8,941 nt of DNA from Sporomusa sp. GTDB lineage: Bacteria > Bacillota_C > Negativicutes > Sporomusales > Sporomusaceae. Every line of letters begins with the position of its first letter. Positions within the stretch are counted from its first letter, which is position 1. The notes beneath the pieces are model-generated. The model was not told where the DNA came from. It was given only the letters and a program-made list of their open reading frames with translations, and did not search any database. Of this stretch, positions 1-5,553 are shown one piece after another. The translations under genes and the position numbers were made by a program. The stretch is taken from the NCBI GenBank assembly GCA_029256645.1, contig JAQSXM010000114.1:1-8941 (forward strand), in the 5' to 3' direction.

Positions 1-441
1 AGCATGGGCGGCAGCGCCTCGCTAGCCGTGGCTGCAGCAGATCAAAAAATAAGCGGCCTTATCCTTTGGGCGACCCCTTGGGACTTAGTGTCTACCTTTC
101 AGCAGGCCTTAGGCTGCCATTATGAGCAACTGCTGGCAGGCAAAAACCTGAATCTAACCGATGCGTATGGCAACCTGTTCCTTACCCCTGATTTTATTCG
201 CGATTTTCAGAACCATGACTTATTAGCCTCTGTTAAGCGGCTTGCCCGCACCTCACTCCTTGTACTGCACGGCACCGCAGATATTATTGTCCCTGTCGGC
301 CAGGCTCATACGATCTACAATCTGGCGACAGGCTCTAAAGAATTAATGCTTTATCAGGGTGGTGACCACCATTTATCAGATCACGCTTCGCAGGCTAACG
401 CAGCTATTGTGTCCTGGTTGCGGAAAGAAGCCTTCCTATAA
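1..441 (+). CDS. alpha/beta hydrolase, C-terminal part (5' end outside the window)
   Basis: This is the 3' part of a serine alpha/beta-hydrolase, probably a cytoplasmic esterase, acyl hydrolase or serine aminopeptidase (S33/DLH-like). The reading frame is open from base 1. The first visible residues, S-M-G-G-S, are the second half of a GxSMGG nucleophile elbow, so Ser at bases 1-3 is the likely catalytic serine and the N-terminal half of the fold lies to the left. The other two catalytic residues are visible: Asp in LHGTADIIVP (codon 280-282) and His in GGDHHLSD (about 367-372). The strand-loop-helix order is normal and the protein ends soon after the His, as expected for this fold, so the 3' end is intact. 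The substrate cannot be told. It converges with rph, and no terminator with a T-run for the + strand is seen after its stop. An ATG at 4-6 is only the Met inside the elbow, not a start. Confidence 0.88.
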   Translation, partial: SMGGSASLAVAAADQKISGLILWATPWDLVSTFQQALGCHYEQLLAGKNLNLTDAYGNLFLTPDFIRDFQNHDLLASVKRLARTSLLVLHGTADIIVPVGQAHTIYNLATGSKELMLYQGGDHHLSDHASQANAAIVSWLRKEAFL

Positions 442-473
442 TATTTGCCGGCCAATCGAGTTTGCAACCCAGC

Positions 474-507
474 AAAAAGTGACTCAGGAGAACCGTCCCC
501 TTGAGTC
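474..507 (-). terminator. rph terminator hairpin, REP-like sequence
   Basis: Read on the minus strand, a hairpin begins at the last base of the rph stop codon. GACTCA (502-507) pairs with TGAGTC (481-486); after one A-C mismatch the stem continues with GGGG/CTCC-type pairs including G-U wobbles. It is followed, two bases on, by TTTTT (474-478). The hairpin plus T-run on the rph side make it a likely intrinsic terminator for rph; there is no T-run on the + side for the hydrolase. The arm contains GGGGACGGTTCTC, a motif I remember as recurring in REP-like palindromes of Firmicutes, so it may be a dispersed repeat reused as a terminator. Confidence 0.6.
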
Positions 508-3152
508 TATAGGAATTCTACGAAACCTTGTGTGCCGTTTACCCGGATCTTTTGTCCATCCTGAATTTTTTGGGTTGCGTTATCGACGCCTACCACGGCC
601 GGAATTCCATATTCCCGGGCTACCACTGCACCATGGGTCATCAGCCCGCCAACCTCGGTCACCAATCCGGCCGCAAGCGGAAATAACGGTGTCCAGCCGG
701 GGTCAGTGTATGGTGCCACAAGTATATCCCCCTTATCCATTTTAGCCTCTTCCAGCTTCAGGATAACCCGGGCACGGCCTTCGGCCGTGCCAGCCGACAC
801 AGGGCTGCCGGCCAGAGCTCCGGGCGGTACATGTGCCCCCGGTTTAGCGGTAATGATTTCACCCTCACTGGTGATAACACGAGGGGGGGTAAGTTGCACA
901 TCTTTGGCAAATTTCTCTTTCCGCCTGCTGATAACCGTTTTGTCAGCCTGCCGGGTTGCAATTATTTCCTTAAATTCCTGCAGTGAAAACCAATACGCAT
1001 CTTCCGGGTGCTCAAGGATTCCGGCCGCAACCAGCAAAGCTGCCTCCTGCAAAATGGCCTGTTTGATCATATCCAGATTCTGGACAATAAAAAATTTAGG
1101 GTGTTCTCTAAGTCCGATAAAAGCACGATGAACCTTAACTAATCGCTGCATGCGCCTGGCCTTAAAAAAGCCCCCCGGTGTTGTCCGCAGGCGTTCCAAT
1201 AATCTGTGTGTGGCAAGCTCGGCTTCTTTTTTGCCCTCCAGGAAATCAATGCGGTGCTGACCGGGCTTTATGCCCTTAATCTGGCTCAAAATGGCAGGAA
1301 CCAAGTGGGTCGGAACTTCCCGCCACCGCGGCCGGGTTACGTCGATTTCACCAGTCCCCCGCATACCATATTGTTGGAAAAAATTCAAAAGAACAGGCAA
1401 AACAGCTGCACCACCGGGAACAGCCAGCAAACCGTCAAAAAACGAATCGTCAGACGCATGCCTGAGATACTCAATGACCGCCGGATACTGACGGGCAGCA
1501 TCTGCCACATCCCCCAGCGCCAAACCCATTTCGGTGGTTACATTGCCGTCAGGGGATTTACTGATAGTACCCAGCTCAGCCGCATCACCCAACCACTTTT
1601 TGGCCAGGCCCTCAATCAGTTTATAAGTAATCAGCGCTGCCCCCAGATAGGGAGCTGCCTCAGGTAGAACCGCTGGTATTAGTGTAGGCAGTATTTTCTG
1701 TACCTGCTCGATGCGCTCCACCCCAGATACTGCCTGTAGTTTTTTTCTATTCTCTTTGATTTGGCCATTGAGAAAATTAGTTATCTCCTCAATGGCCTCC
1801 TCATTATCACGATATAAGATATTTCTGAACACCGCATAGGCAGTGGGGAAAGCCTTGGTAATCAAAGCCAGCTCCACTTTTTTGCCGGAATGTATCGCCG
1901 GCTGGAATTCAGCTCTGCCGATAAAGTCCTGCACAGCCCGGCCAATCATTTCGTCAATATTAAGCAGTAGCTCGGGCAGCCGTTTTCTTACCTGGGGGTA
2001 ACCCAATAGATAAGTCAAATCCAGATACAGCCTCCCACCGACTTCCTGCAGGTAATTGCTCTCCTCCTGGGGCAAACTTTTCCCAATCGGCACCAGGGTT
2101 CTCAGCACCGATATCCCCAGAGGCTTCATGGCCTCAGTCATCATTTGCTGATGACCGATGGACACGAACAGGTGCGGTTTATCTTCAGCTGTACAGGGCG
2201 CGGGATAAAGGGTAGTAATTGGCCGGCTCTGCAAAATAAATAGGTCATGATCTGCAATACCCCACTCAATATCCTGGGGACTGCCAAAGTGCGCTTCAAT
2301 GCTTCGTCCCATCCGGGCCAGCCGGACCGCGTCCGCCGCTGATAAGGCCGGGTTAAGCTGTTGCTCACAGGCAATTTCAGTTTTAACAGTTCCACCATCA
2401 GGCTTAGCATAAATAGCAATTTCTTTTTTAGCAATTCGCTGTTTAATCAATACATCAGATTTTACCTGGTATAAATCAGCCGAAACAATCCCAGATACCA
2501 GTGCCTCCCCAAGGCCAAAACTCGCATCAATAGCTACGATTTTCCGGTTGCCGCTGACTGGATCGGCAGTGAACATGATCCCCGCAACTTCCGGAAAAAC
2601 CATTTGCTGTACAACGACAGACAGTAGGACCTTATCATGTTCAAAGCCATTTTTCTGTCGGTAAACGATAGCCCTGTCGGTAAACAGGGATGCCCAGCAT
2701 TTCCGGATACAGTCGAGAAGCTCCTGTTCTCCCTTAACATTCAGAAAGGTGTCCTGCTGTCCGGCAAAAGATGCCCCCGGCAGGTCTTCAGCGGTCGCGC
2801 TGGAGCGGACAGCGTATGTATGCTGACTGCCAAACTCTTGCCAGGCACAGATAATTGCCTGTTGGATCTGTTCTGGAATGGTCAGCGTTTCAAGATGGGC
2901 CCTGATGCGCTGTCCTGTTATCTTAAGATCTTCCAGTGATTCAAGGCTGCTTAATACCAGCCGCTTGACTAACACGGCAATCTCTTGACTTGTATTTATG
3001 AAATCACTATAAGCTTTGGTCGAAACACAAAACCCCCCAGGCACCTTAATCCCGGGAATTTGGCATAACTCACCCAGGTTTGCCCCTTTGCCGCCTACAC
3101 TAGACAGACTTGATTTGTTGATTTCAGAGAAGTATAATATGTAGCGATTCAA
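507..3152 (-). CDS. rph: rifamycin-inactivating phosphotransferase (PEP-synthase-like)
   Basis: Predicted cytoplasmic enzyme that uses ATP to phosphorylate the C21 hydroxyl of rifamycins, giving AMP and Pi (family knowledge). It has 881 aa, close to characterised RPH proteins. The N-terminal ATP-grasp domain (about 1-315) has VGGKG (Lys22), YAVRSSATAEDLPGASFAGQ (Arg116), an SFGLGEALVSG loop, and Glu296, Gln308 and Arg310 (DIEWG, ILQSRP). The central drug-binding region (about 327-770) has HQQMMTEAMKPLG and YGMRGTGEID. The C-terminal swivelling domain has EVGGLMTHGAVVAREYG with the phospho-carrier His840. The order ATP-grasp, central domain, His domain at the C-terminus, with no PEP-binding TIM barrel, argues against a true PEP synthase. 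The start is TTG: the in-frame codon three upstream is a stop, the N-terminus (MNRYILYFSEI) aligns with the Listeria enzyme as I remember it, and GGGTGA lies 6 nt upstream. It may be coupled to a small ORF whose TGA overlaps the TTG. Drug specificity is inferred from resemblance only. Confidence 0.87.
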   Translation of the reverse strand: MNRYILYFSEINKSSLSSVGGKGANLGELCQIPGIKVPGGFCVSTKAYSDFINTSQEIAVLVKRLVLSSLESLEDLKITGQRIRAHLETLTIPEQIQQAIICAWQEFGSQHTYAVRSSATAEDLPGASFAGQQDTFLNVKGEQELLDCIRKCWASLFTDRAIVYRQKNGFEHDKVLLSVVVQQMVFPEVAGIMFTADPVSGNRKIVAIDASFGLGEALVSGIVSADLYQVKSDVLIKQRIAKKEIAIYAKPDGGTVKTEIACEQQLNPALSAADAVRLARMGRSIEAHFGSPQDIEWGIADHDLFILQSRPITTLYPAPCTAEDKPHLFVSIGHQQMMTEAMKPLGISVLRTLVPIGKSLPQEESNYLQEVGGRLYLDLTYLLGYPQVRKRLPELLLNIDEMIGRAVQDFIGRAEFQPAIHSGKKVELALITKAFPTAYAVFRNILYRDNEEAIEEITNFLNGQIKENRKKLQAVSGVERIEQVQKILPTLIPAVLPEAAPYLGAALITYKLIEGLAKKWLGDAAELGTISKSPDGNVTTEMGLALGDVADAARQYPAVIEYLRHASDDSFFDGLLAVPGGAAVLPVLLNFFQQYGMRGTGEIDVTRPRWREVPTHLVPAILSQIKGIKPGQHRIDFLEGKKEAELATHRLLERLRTTPGGFFKARRMQRLVKVHRAFIGLREHPKFFIVQNLDMIKQAILQEAALLVAAGILEHPEDAYWFSLQEFKEIIATRQADKTVISRRKEKFAKDVQLTPPRVITSEGEIITAKPGAHVPPGALAGSPVSAGTAEGRARVILKLEEAKMDKGDILVAPYTDPGWTPLFPLAAGLVTEVGGLMTHGAVVAREYGIPAVVGVDNATQKIQDGQKIRVNGTQGFVEFL

Positions 3153-3304
3153 TCTGCTTCACCCGTTTCATGTATTTTTATGGCATTTAGTCCAAGCAGG
3201 TTAGCATCTAAAACACACAGCCTTTCATTAACTGATAGTATATCCCCTTTAATGGCACTTAGACCAACAAGACAATTGCAATGTTTCCAGGCTAGAGTGG
3301 TCAT
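3149..3304 (-). CDS. candidate 51-aa ORF overlapping the rph start
   Basis: A reading frame from ATG (3302-3304) ends at a TGA (3149-3151) that overlaps the TTG start of rph as TTGA, the arrangement seen in translationally coupled genes. The product begins MTTLAWKHCNCLVGL and ends HETGEAD. It contains an internal repeat: LVGLSAIK and LLGLNAIK are 24 residues apart and match a repeat in the DNA. I do not recognise it, and no signal peptide or membrane segment is obvious. Points against it: there is no Shine-Dalgarno before the ATG, a terminator-like hairpin with a T-run ends only three bases upstream, and a 51-codon frame can occur by chance. It could be a small protein, a coupling leader for rph, or the remnant of a longer gene. 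Confidence 0.33.
   Translation of the reverse strand: MTTLAWKHCNCLVGLSAIKGDILSVNERLCVLDANLLGLNAIKIHETGEAD
3176..3267 (-). repeat. imperfect 20-bp direct repeat upstream of rph
   Basis: Two copies lie at 3248-3267 and 3176-3195. Read on the minus strand they fit TTGGWCTAARTGCCATWAAA, 17 of 20 positions identical, with starts 72 bp apart. Seventy-two is a multiple of three, so the copies encode the matching peptides LVGLSAIK and LLGLNAIK of the small ORF. They may be an internal coding duplication, or paired operator sites in front of rph; the sequence alone does not decide. Confidence 0.5.
3237..3242 (-). promoter_or_regulatory. possible -10 box for rph
   Basis: The minus strand reads TATACT here, about 85 bp before the rph start and downstream of both tRNA terminators, where an rph promoter would be expected. 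No good -35 lies at 16-18 bp; the nearest similar hexamer is TTGGTC at 19 bp, within the first 20-bp repeat. If this promoter is real, transcription would start inside the 51-codon ORF, which would then not be translated from its ATG. Confidence 0.2.
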
Positions 3305-3307
3305 AGC

Positions 3308-3343
3308 AAAAAAACAGGCTTATCGTGACGATACCCTGTTTTT
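3308..3343 (-). terminator. second tRNA terminator, symmetrical (may act both ways)
   Basis: AAAAACAGG (3310-3318) pairs with CCTGTTTTT (3335-3343), and an inner stem ATCG/CGAT (3322-3325 with 3329-3332) closes a small loop. On the minus strand the stem ends in seven T residues, and on the plus strand in five. It lies downstream of the first tRNA terminator and just before the region in which rph transcription must begin, so it would insulate rph from tRNA read-through. Confidence 0.7.
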
Positions 3344-3380
3344 CCATCGTTGCTCTAGCATTAAACTTGTAATACAATAC

Positions 3381-3414
3381 AAAAACGGCTACCGGTTTTA
3401 TCAACCAATAGCCG
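3381..3414 (-). terminator. intrinsic terminator of the tRNA-Ser unit
   Basis: On the minus strand CGGCTA (3409-3414) pairs with TAGCCG (3386-3391), with an inner GGTT/AACC stem (3403-3406 with 3394-3397), followed directly by TTTTT (3381-3385). It begins 15 bp after the 3' end of tRNA-Ser(GCU) and is the expected end of the tRNA transcript. Confidence 0.82.
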
Positions 3415-3428
3415 CAAATGTTTAATTG

Positions 3429-3519
3429 TGGCGGAGTGGCAGGGATTTGAACCCTGGCAGGCCTCACGACCTCTAACTATTTAGCAAACCGTCCTCTTCA
3501 GCCACTTGAGTACCACTCC
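3429..3519 (-). tRNA. tRNA-Ser (anticodon GCU)
   Basis: Class II tRNA of 91 nt with encoded CCA. The acceptor GGAGTGG pairs fully with CCACTCC, the discriminator is G, the D stem is CTC/GAG, and the T arm is CAGGG-TTCAAAT-CCCTG. The variable arm is a 5-bp stem (AGGTC/GGCCT) with loop GTGA, as usual for serine tRNAs. The anticodon loop TTGCTAA gives GCU, reading AGC/AGU codons. The anticodon stem is odd: ACGGT against ATAGT leaves a G29-A41 mismatch and a G30-U40 wobble, with only three Watson-Crick pairs. It lies 61 bp downstream of tRNA-Ser(UGA) on the same strand and is followed by two terminators. Confidence 0.95.
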
Positions 3520-3580
3520 GTGTAGTGAATTATACAAGATATTATATCAGCCGCAATGAACCACGTCAACTGATAGTTAA

Positions 3581-3669
3581 TGGCGGAGGGGGTGGGATTC
3601 GAACCCACGGTCCCTTGCGGGATCACTGGTTTTCAAGACCAGCTCCATAAACCGCTCGGACACCCCTCC
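3581..3669 (-). tRNA. tRNA-Ser (anticodon UGA)
   Basis: Class II tRNA of 89 nt with encoded CCA. Acceptor GGAGGGG/CCCCTCC, discriminator G, D stem TCC/GGA, anticodon stem CTGGT/ACCAG with loop CTTGAAA (anticodon UGA, for UCN codons), variable arm TCCC-GCAA-GGGA, and T arm GTGGG-TTCGAAT-CCCAC. All stems are perfect. It is the first gene of a two-tRNA unit and starts about 12 nt after the expected transcription start. Confidence 0.97.
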
Positions 3670-3687
3670 ATATCGGACACATATAGT

Positions 3688-3717
3688 ATTATAGCAAACA
3701 GCAATCAGACTTGTCAA
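3688..3717 (-). promoter_or_regulatory. sigma-A promoter of the tRNA-Ser pair
   Basis: The minus strand has a perfect -35 TTGACA (3712-3717) and a perfect -10 TATAAT (3688-3693) with an 18-bp spacer. Transcription should start near 3681, giving a leader of about 12 nt before tRNA-Ser(UGA). A consensus promoter is typical of stable RNA genes. Confidence 0.9.
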
Positions 3718-3758
3718 CAAAACAGGCTATGGTAATTTCTCTCTGCTGGCAGACACAC

Positions 3759-3875
3759 TTAGGTATGAGCAAGCCAGTCGGCAGTTTCAAGTTCCCGGAC
3801 AATCTGAGGCAAGTCCCGCAGCAGTTCATCCAGTTCTTCTTCTGTCAAGATTATATCAAGCAGCGAATCATCCAT
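3759..3875 (-). CDS. small acidic protein, 38 aa, unknown function
   Basis: A 38-codon ORF preceded by a near-perfect Shine-Dalgarno, AGGAGGTG (3883-3890), 7 nt before the ATG. The product starts MDDSLLDIILTEEELDELL and ends ETADWLAHT. It has about 12 Asp/Glu against two Arg, and its leucine spacing suggests one or two amphipathic helices. There is no signal peptide, Cys or membrane segment, so it is probably cytoplasmic. The excellent ribosome binding site is the main evidence that it is real. It lies 42 bp upstream of the tRNA promoter on the same strand, with no terminator between, so read-through into the tRNAs is possible. I see no clear promoter; TAGAAT (minus strand, 3964-3969) is a possible -10 with a poor -35. 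I do not recognise the family. Confidence 0.62.
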   Translation of the reverse strand: MDDSLLDIILTEEELDELLRDLPQIVRELETADWLAHT

Positions 3876-4033
3876 CTAAATACACCTCCTTTGTCAGCAT
3901 ACTTAGCGCACACTCAACAGGCTAATTTAATACATTAATACATAGAACGAGAGGTTTAGTAACATTCTACCATATAGGGTTCTCAGTCTATGCTAAGATC
4001 CGGTAAAAATCAGGTTAATTTTTTACAAAAAGG

Positions 4034-4062
4034 TTGACTATTAACGTAAACAGAATTATATT
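4034..4062 (+). promoter_or_regulatory. sigma-A promoter of corA
   Basis: TTGACT (4034-4039) and TATATT (4057-4062) are separated by 17 bp, in an AT-rich stretch. Transcription would begin near 4069, leaving an unusually long leader of about 230 nt before the corA ATG. No better promoter is seen closer to corA. Confidence 0.65.
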
Positions 4063-4116
4063 CTTTATAGAGTTATTTAAAGATAATCAATAGAAATCTA
4101 AAAGTAGGTGAGATAG

Positions 4117-4206
4117 ATGGACGTAGACCGACCTGGTGGGCCCATTTTGTTGTATTTAATTAAAAACAGGGGAATATTCCATTTTTTTCGCCTAAGTTTT
4201 GTCTGA
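4117..4206 (+). CDS. putative leader peptide upstream of corA, 29 aa
   Basis: A 29-codon ORF inside the corA leader with a Shine-Dalgarno, AGGTGA (4106-4111), 5 nt before its ATG. The product starts MDVDRPGGPILLYLIKN and ends FFRLSFV. It has an acidic/proline N-terminus followed by a hydrophobic and basic tail. In Enterobacteriaceae the Mg2+ transporter leaders encode short peptides (MgtL, CorL), and acidic/proline-rich starts are known to destabilise ribosomes at low Mg2+. That parallel is inference and no homology is claimed. Codons 18-20 (AGG GGA ATA) overlap one strand of a long-range helix (4168-4176) that could control access to the corA ribosome binding site. It could also be a chance ORF. 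Confidence 0.45.
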   Translation: MDVDRPGGPILLYLIKNRGIFHFFRLSFV

Positions 4207-4295
4207 GCATACAGGTTTACGCTGTTTAAATTTTACCCACGCTCATCGGCAACTCAGGCAAGGATTTGTATTCCCCTAAATTAAAGCGAGGGGGA
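4168..4295 (+). promoter_or_regulatory. corA leader with mutually exclusive pairings at the Shine-Dalgarno
   Basis: Three pairings can be read directly. AGGGGAATA (4168-4176, inside the leader ORF) is perfectly complementary to TATTCCCCT (4269-4277). TGTCTGAG (4200-4207) pairs with CTCAGGCA (4253-4260) inside that loop, with one G-U. Alternatively TTCCCCT (4271-4277) can pair with AGGGGGA (4289-4295), the corA Shine-Dalgarno, with one G-U and an 11-nt loop. The first and third are mutually exclusive because they share 4271-4277, so the leader could switch between exposed and masked ribosome binding site. It does not fit the M-box (ykoK) Mg2+ riboswitch as I know it. Folding energies were not computed. 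Confidence 0.45.
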
Positions 4296-4301
4296 GCAAT
4301 C

Positions 4302-5249
4302 ATGCTAAAAATTTATCGCAGCAACTGTACGCGTCTATATGAATTGACACTTCAGACACTTGAAAAGGGTGCCTGGCTTAAACTTATAAATCCTACCCCG
4401 GAAGAACTTGAACAAGTGGCGGCAGCAACCGGCAGCCCCCTTGATTTTCTTAAAGCAGCTTTGGACGAAGAAGAACGTTCCCGTATTGAACTTGAAGAAG
4501 ATTATATGCTTGTTATTACAAATATCCCTGTTACCCGCGGTCATGACAGCTATGATGCTTTGCCACTGGGCATTGTTCTGACTCCGGAATACATTATCAC
4601 AATCTGCCTGGAAGCCAATGATGTATTGGCAGAATTCAATCCCGAGAACGCCCGGGTTTTTAGTACCTTTAAAAAGACCCGCTTCTTATTCCAGCTCTTG
4701 TACAAATCGGCGGCATTATATCTCAAATACTTAAAGCAGATTAATCGCCGTACCGATGAGATTGAACGGTATTTGCGGCGCTCAATGCAAAATGAGGAGA
4801 TATTTCAGCTCTTAGAACTGCAAAAAGGCTTAACCTACTTTGCTGCATCCTTACGTTCTAACGGCATAGTATTGGAGAAACTTCTCAGGCTGCGTTCCAC
4901 GAGTCAGGTACAACATCTTATCAAGATCTATGAAGAGGATGAAGATCTGCTAGAGGATGTTATTATTGAAAACAAACAGGCCATTGAGATGGTGGAGATG
5001 TACAGCCGTATATTAAATGGGATGATGGATACCTTTACTTCCATTATATCCAACAATCTTAACCGGGTTATGAAATTCCTGGCTTCCATGACCATTATCC
5101 TGGCCATCCCAACTATGGTCTCCAGCTTTATGGGAATGAATGTTGATATACCAATGGGCGGACAAGGCGGCTTTACGGCCACGCTGCTATTTGCCGGAGC
5201 AGTCACTGCGCTTAGTGCTTTTGGCCTGTGGCGCAAAGGCATGTTTTAA
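4302..5249 (+). CDS. corA: CorA-family divalent cation transporter
   Basis: Predicted inner-membrane channel for Mg2+ (or Co2+/Ni2+), working as a homopentamer with a large cytoplasmic N-terminal funnel. It has 315 aa from the ATG at 4302, a normal CorA length. About residues 1-125 form the alpha/beta domain and about 125-255 the long stalk helices, with an acidic cluster EEDEDLLEDV (211-220). TM1 (about 257-277) leads into the signature G-M-N (278-280), followed by the loop VDIPMGGQGG and TM2 (about 291-310); the tail is short and basic (WRKGMF). This start is chosen over an in-frame TTG at 4266 because GGGGGAG lies 5 nt before the ATG and the protein begins as other CorA proteins do. It is alone in its transcription unit, with its own promoter and terminator. 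The long leader with an upstream ORF suggests post-transcriptional control. Ion choice and direction cannot be read from sequence. Confidence 0.93.
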   Translation: MLKIYRSNCTRLYELTLQTLEKGAWLKLINPTPEELEQVAAATGSPLDFLKAALDEEERSRIELEEDYMLVITNIPVTRGHDSYDALPLGIVLTPEYIITICLEANDVLAEFNPENARVFSTFKKTRFLFQLLYKSAALYLKYLKQINRRTDEIERYLRRSMQNEEIFQLLELQKGLTYFAASLRSNGIVLEKLLRLRSTSQVQHLIKIYEEDEDLLEDVIIENKQAIEMVEMYSRILNGMMDTFTSIISNNLNRVMKFLASMTIILAIPTMVSSFMGMNVDIPMGGQGGFTATLLFAGAVTALSAFGLWRKGMF

Positions 5250-5267
5250 CTAAAATAAGCAGTATGC

Positions 5268-5299
5268 AAAAACCCGGGGAGGAAAACCCCCGGGTTTTT
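5268..5299 (+). terminator. intrinsic terminator of corA
   Basis: AAAACCCGGGG (5269-5279) pairs with CCCCGGGTTTT (5288-5298) across a short loop, and the right arm ends in a T-run (5295-5299). It begins about 20 bp after the corA stop. GC-rich and strong. Confidence 0.93.
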
Positions 5300-5469
5300 A
5301 CTATGTAAATTCCGCTAAAATGGTTAATTTTTCATATGTATACTCTATTAGTGCAGGAAATTAGTCCTGGTAAGCGAAATAGTTAGAAATATGTAAAATA
5401 AGAGAGCAATGGTTCCCGCTGTCGAGAAAGCATATTTAGCGTTGTACTTATTGGGTTCTTTTTATTTTA

Positions 5470-5514
5470 AGTGGCATTAATCTGAGTATCACTGACATTT
5501 CTAACAGTGGCATT
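5470..5514 (+). promoter_or_regulatory. direct repeats upstream of the LPP20-like gene
   Basis: AGTGGCATT occurs at 5470-5478 and again at 5506-5514, each followed two or three bases later by TCTG; the copies are 36 bp apart. Between them, CACTG (5490-5494) and CAGTG (5505-5509) form an inverted repeat. This could be an operator for the gene starting at 5554. Elsewhere in the 254-bp gap (5300-5553) I see only a small hairpin (CAGGA 5354-5358 with TCCTG 5365-5369) and no convincing sigma-A promoter; TTGTAC at 5442-5447 has a poor -10. Confidence 0.3.
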
Positions 5515-5553
5515 CAGTCTGTAATGAAATATTAAACTAGAGGAGGATACCCT

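Noticed and set aside
706..1667. Plus-strand ORFs of 141 and 153 codons
   Set aside because: They are antisense to well-supported rph coding sequence, whose protein motifs are unambiguous.
507..3152. PEP synthase or pyruvate phosphate dikinase
   Set aside because: There is no PEP-binding TIM barrel after the His domain. The His domain is C-terminal and the middle region matches the rifamycin phosphotransferase layout.
3249..3467. 72-codon minus-strand ORF
   Set aside because: It runs through the 3' part of tRNA-Ser(GCU) and both terminators, with no ribosome binding site.
3711..3938. 75-codon plus-strand ORF
   Set aside because: It is antisense to the 38-aa ORF and overlaps the tRNA promoter. 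The opposite strand has the convincing ribosome binding site.
4069..4301. M-box (ykoK) Mg2+ riboswitch in front of corA
   Set aside because: Only AGGTGAG at the 5' end resembles it. The following conserved M-box segments are not present, and AGGTGAG is better explained as the leader ORF ribosome binding site.
4266..4301. TTG start at 4266 adding 12 residues to CorA
   Set aside because: The extension would run through the corA Shine-Dalgarno, TTG 4266 has no ribosome binding site of its own, and the ATG at 4302 fits the family N-terminus.
5300..5553. Riboswitch (c-di-GMP or c-di-AMP type) in the gap before the LPP20-like gene
   Set aside because: Only small hairpins are visible and none of the conserved core sequences I know is present.
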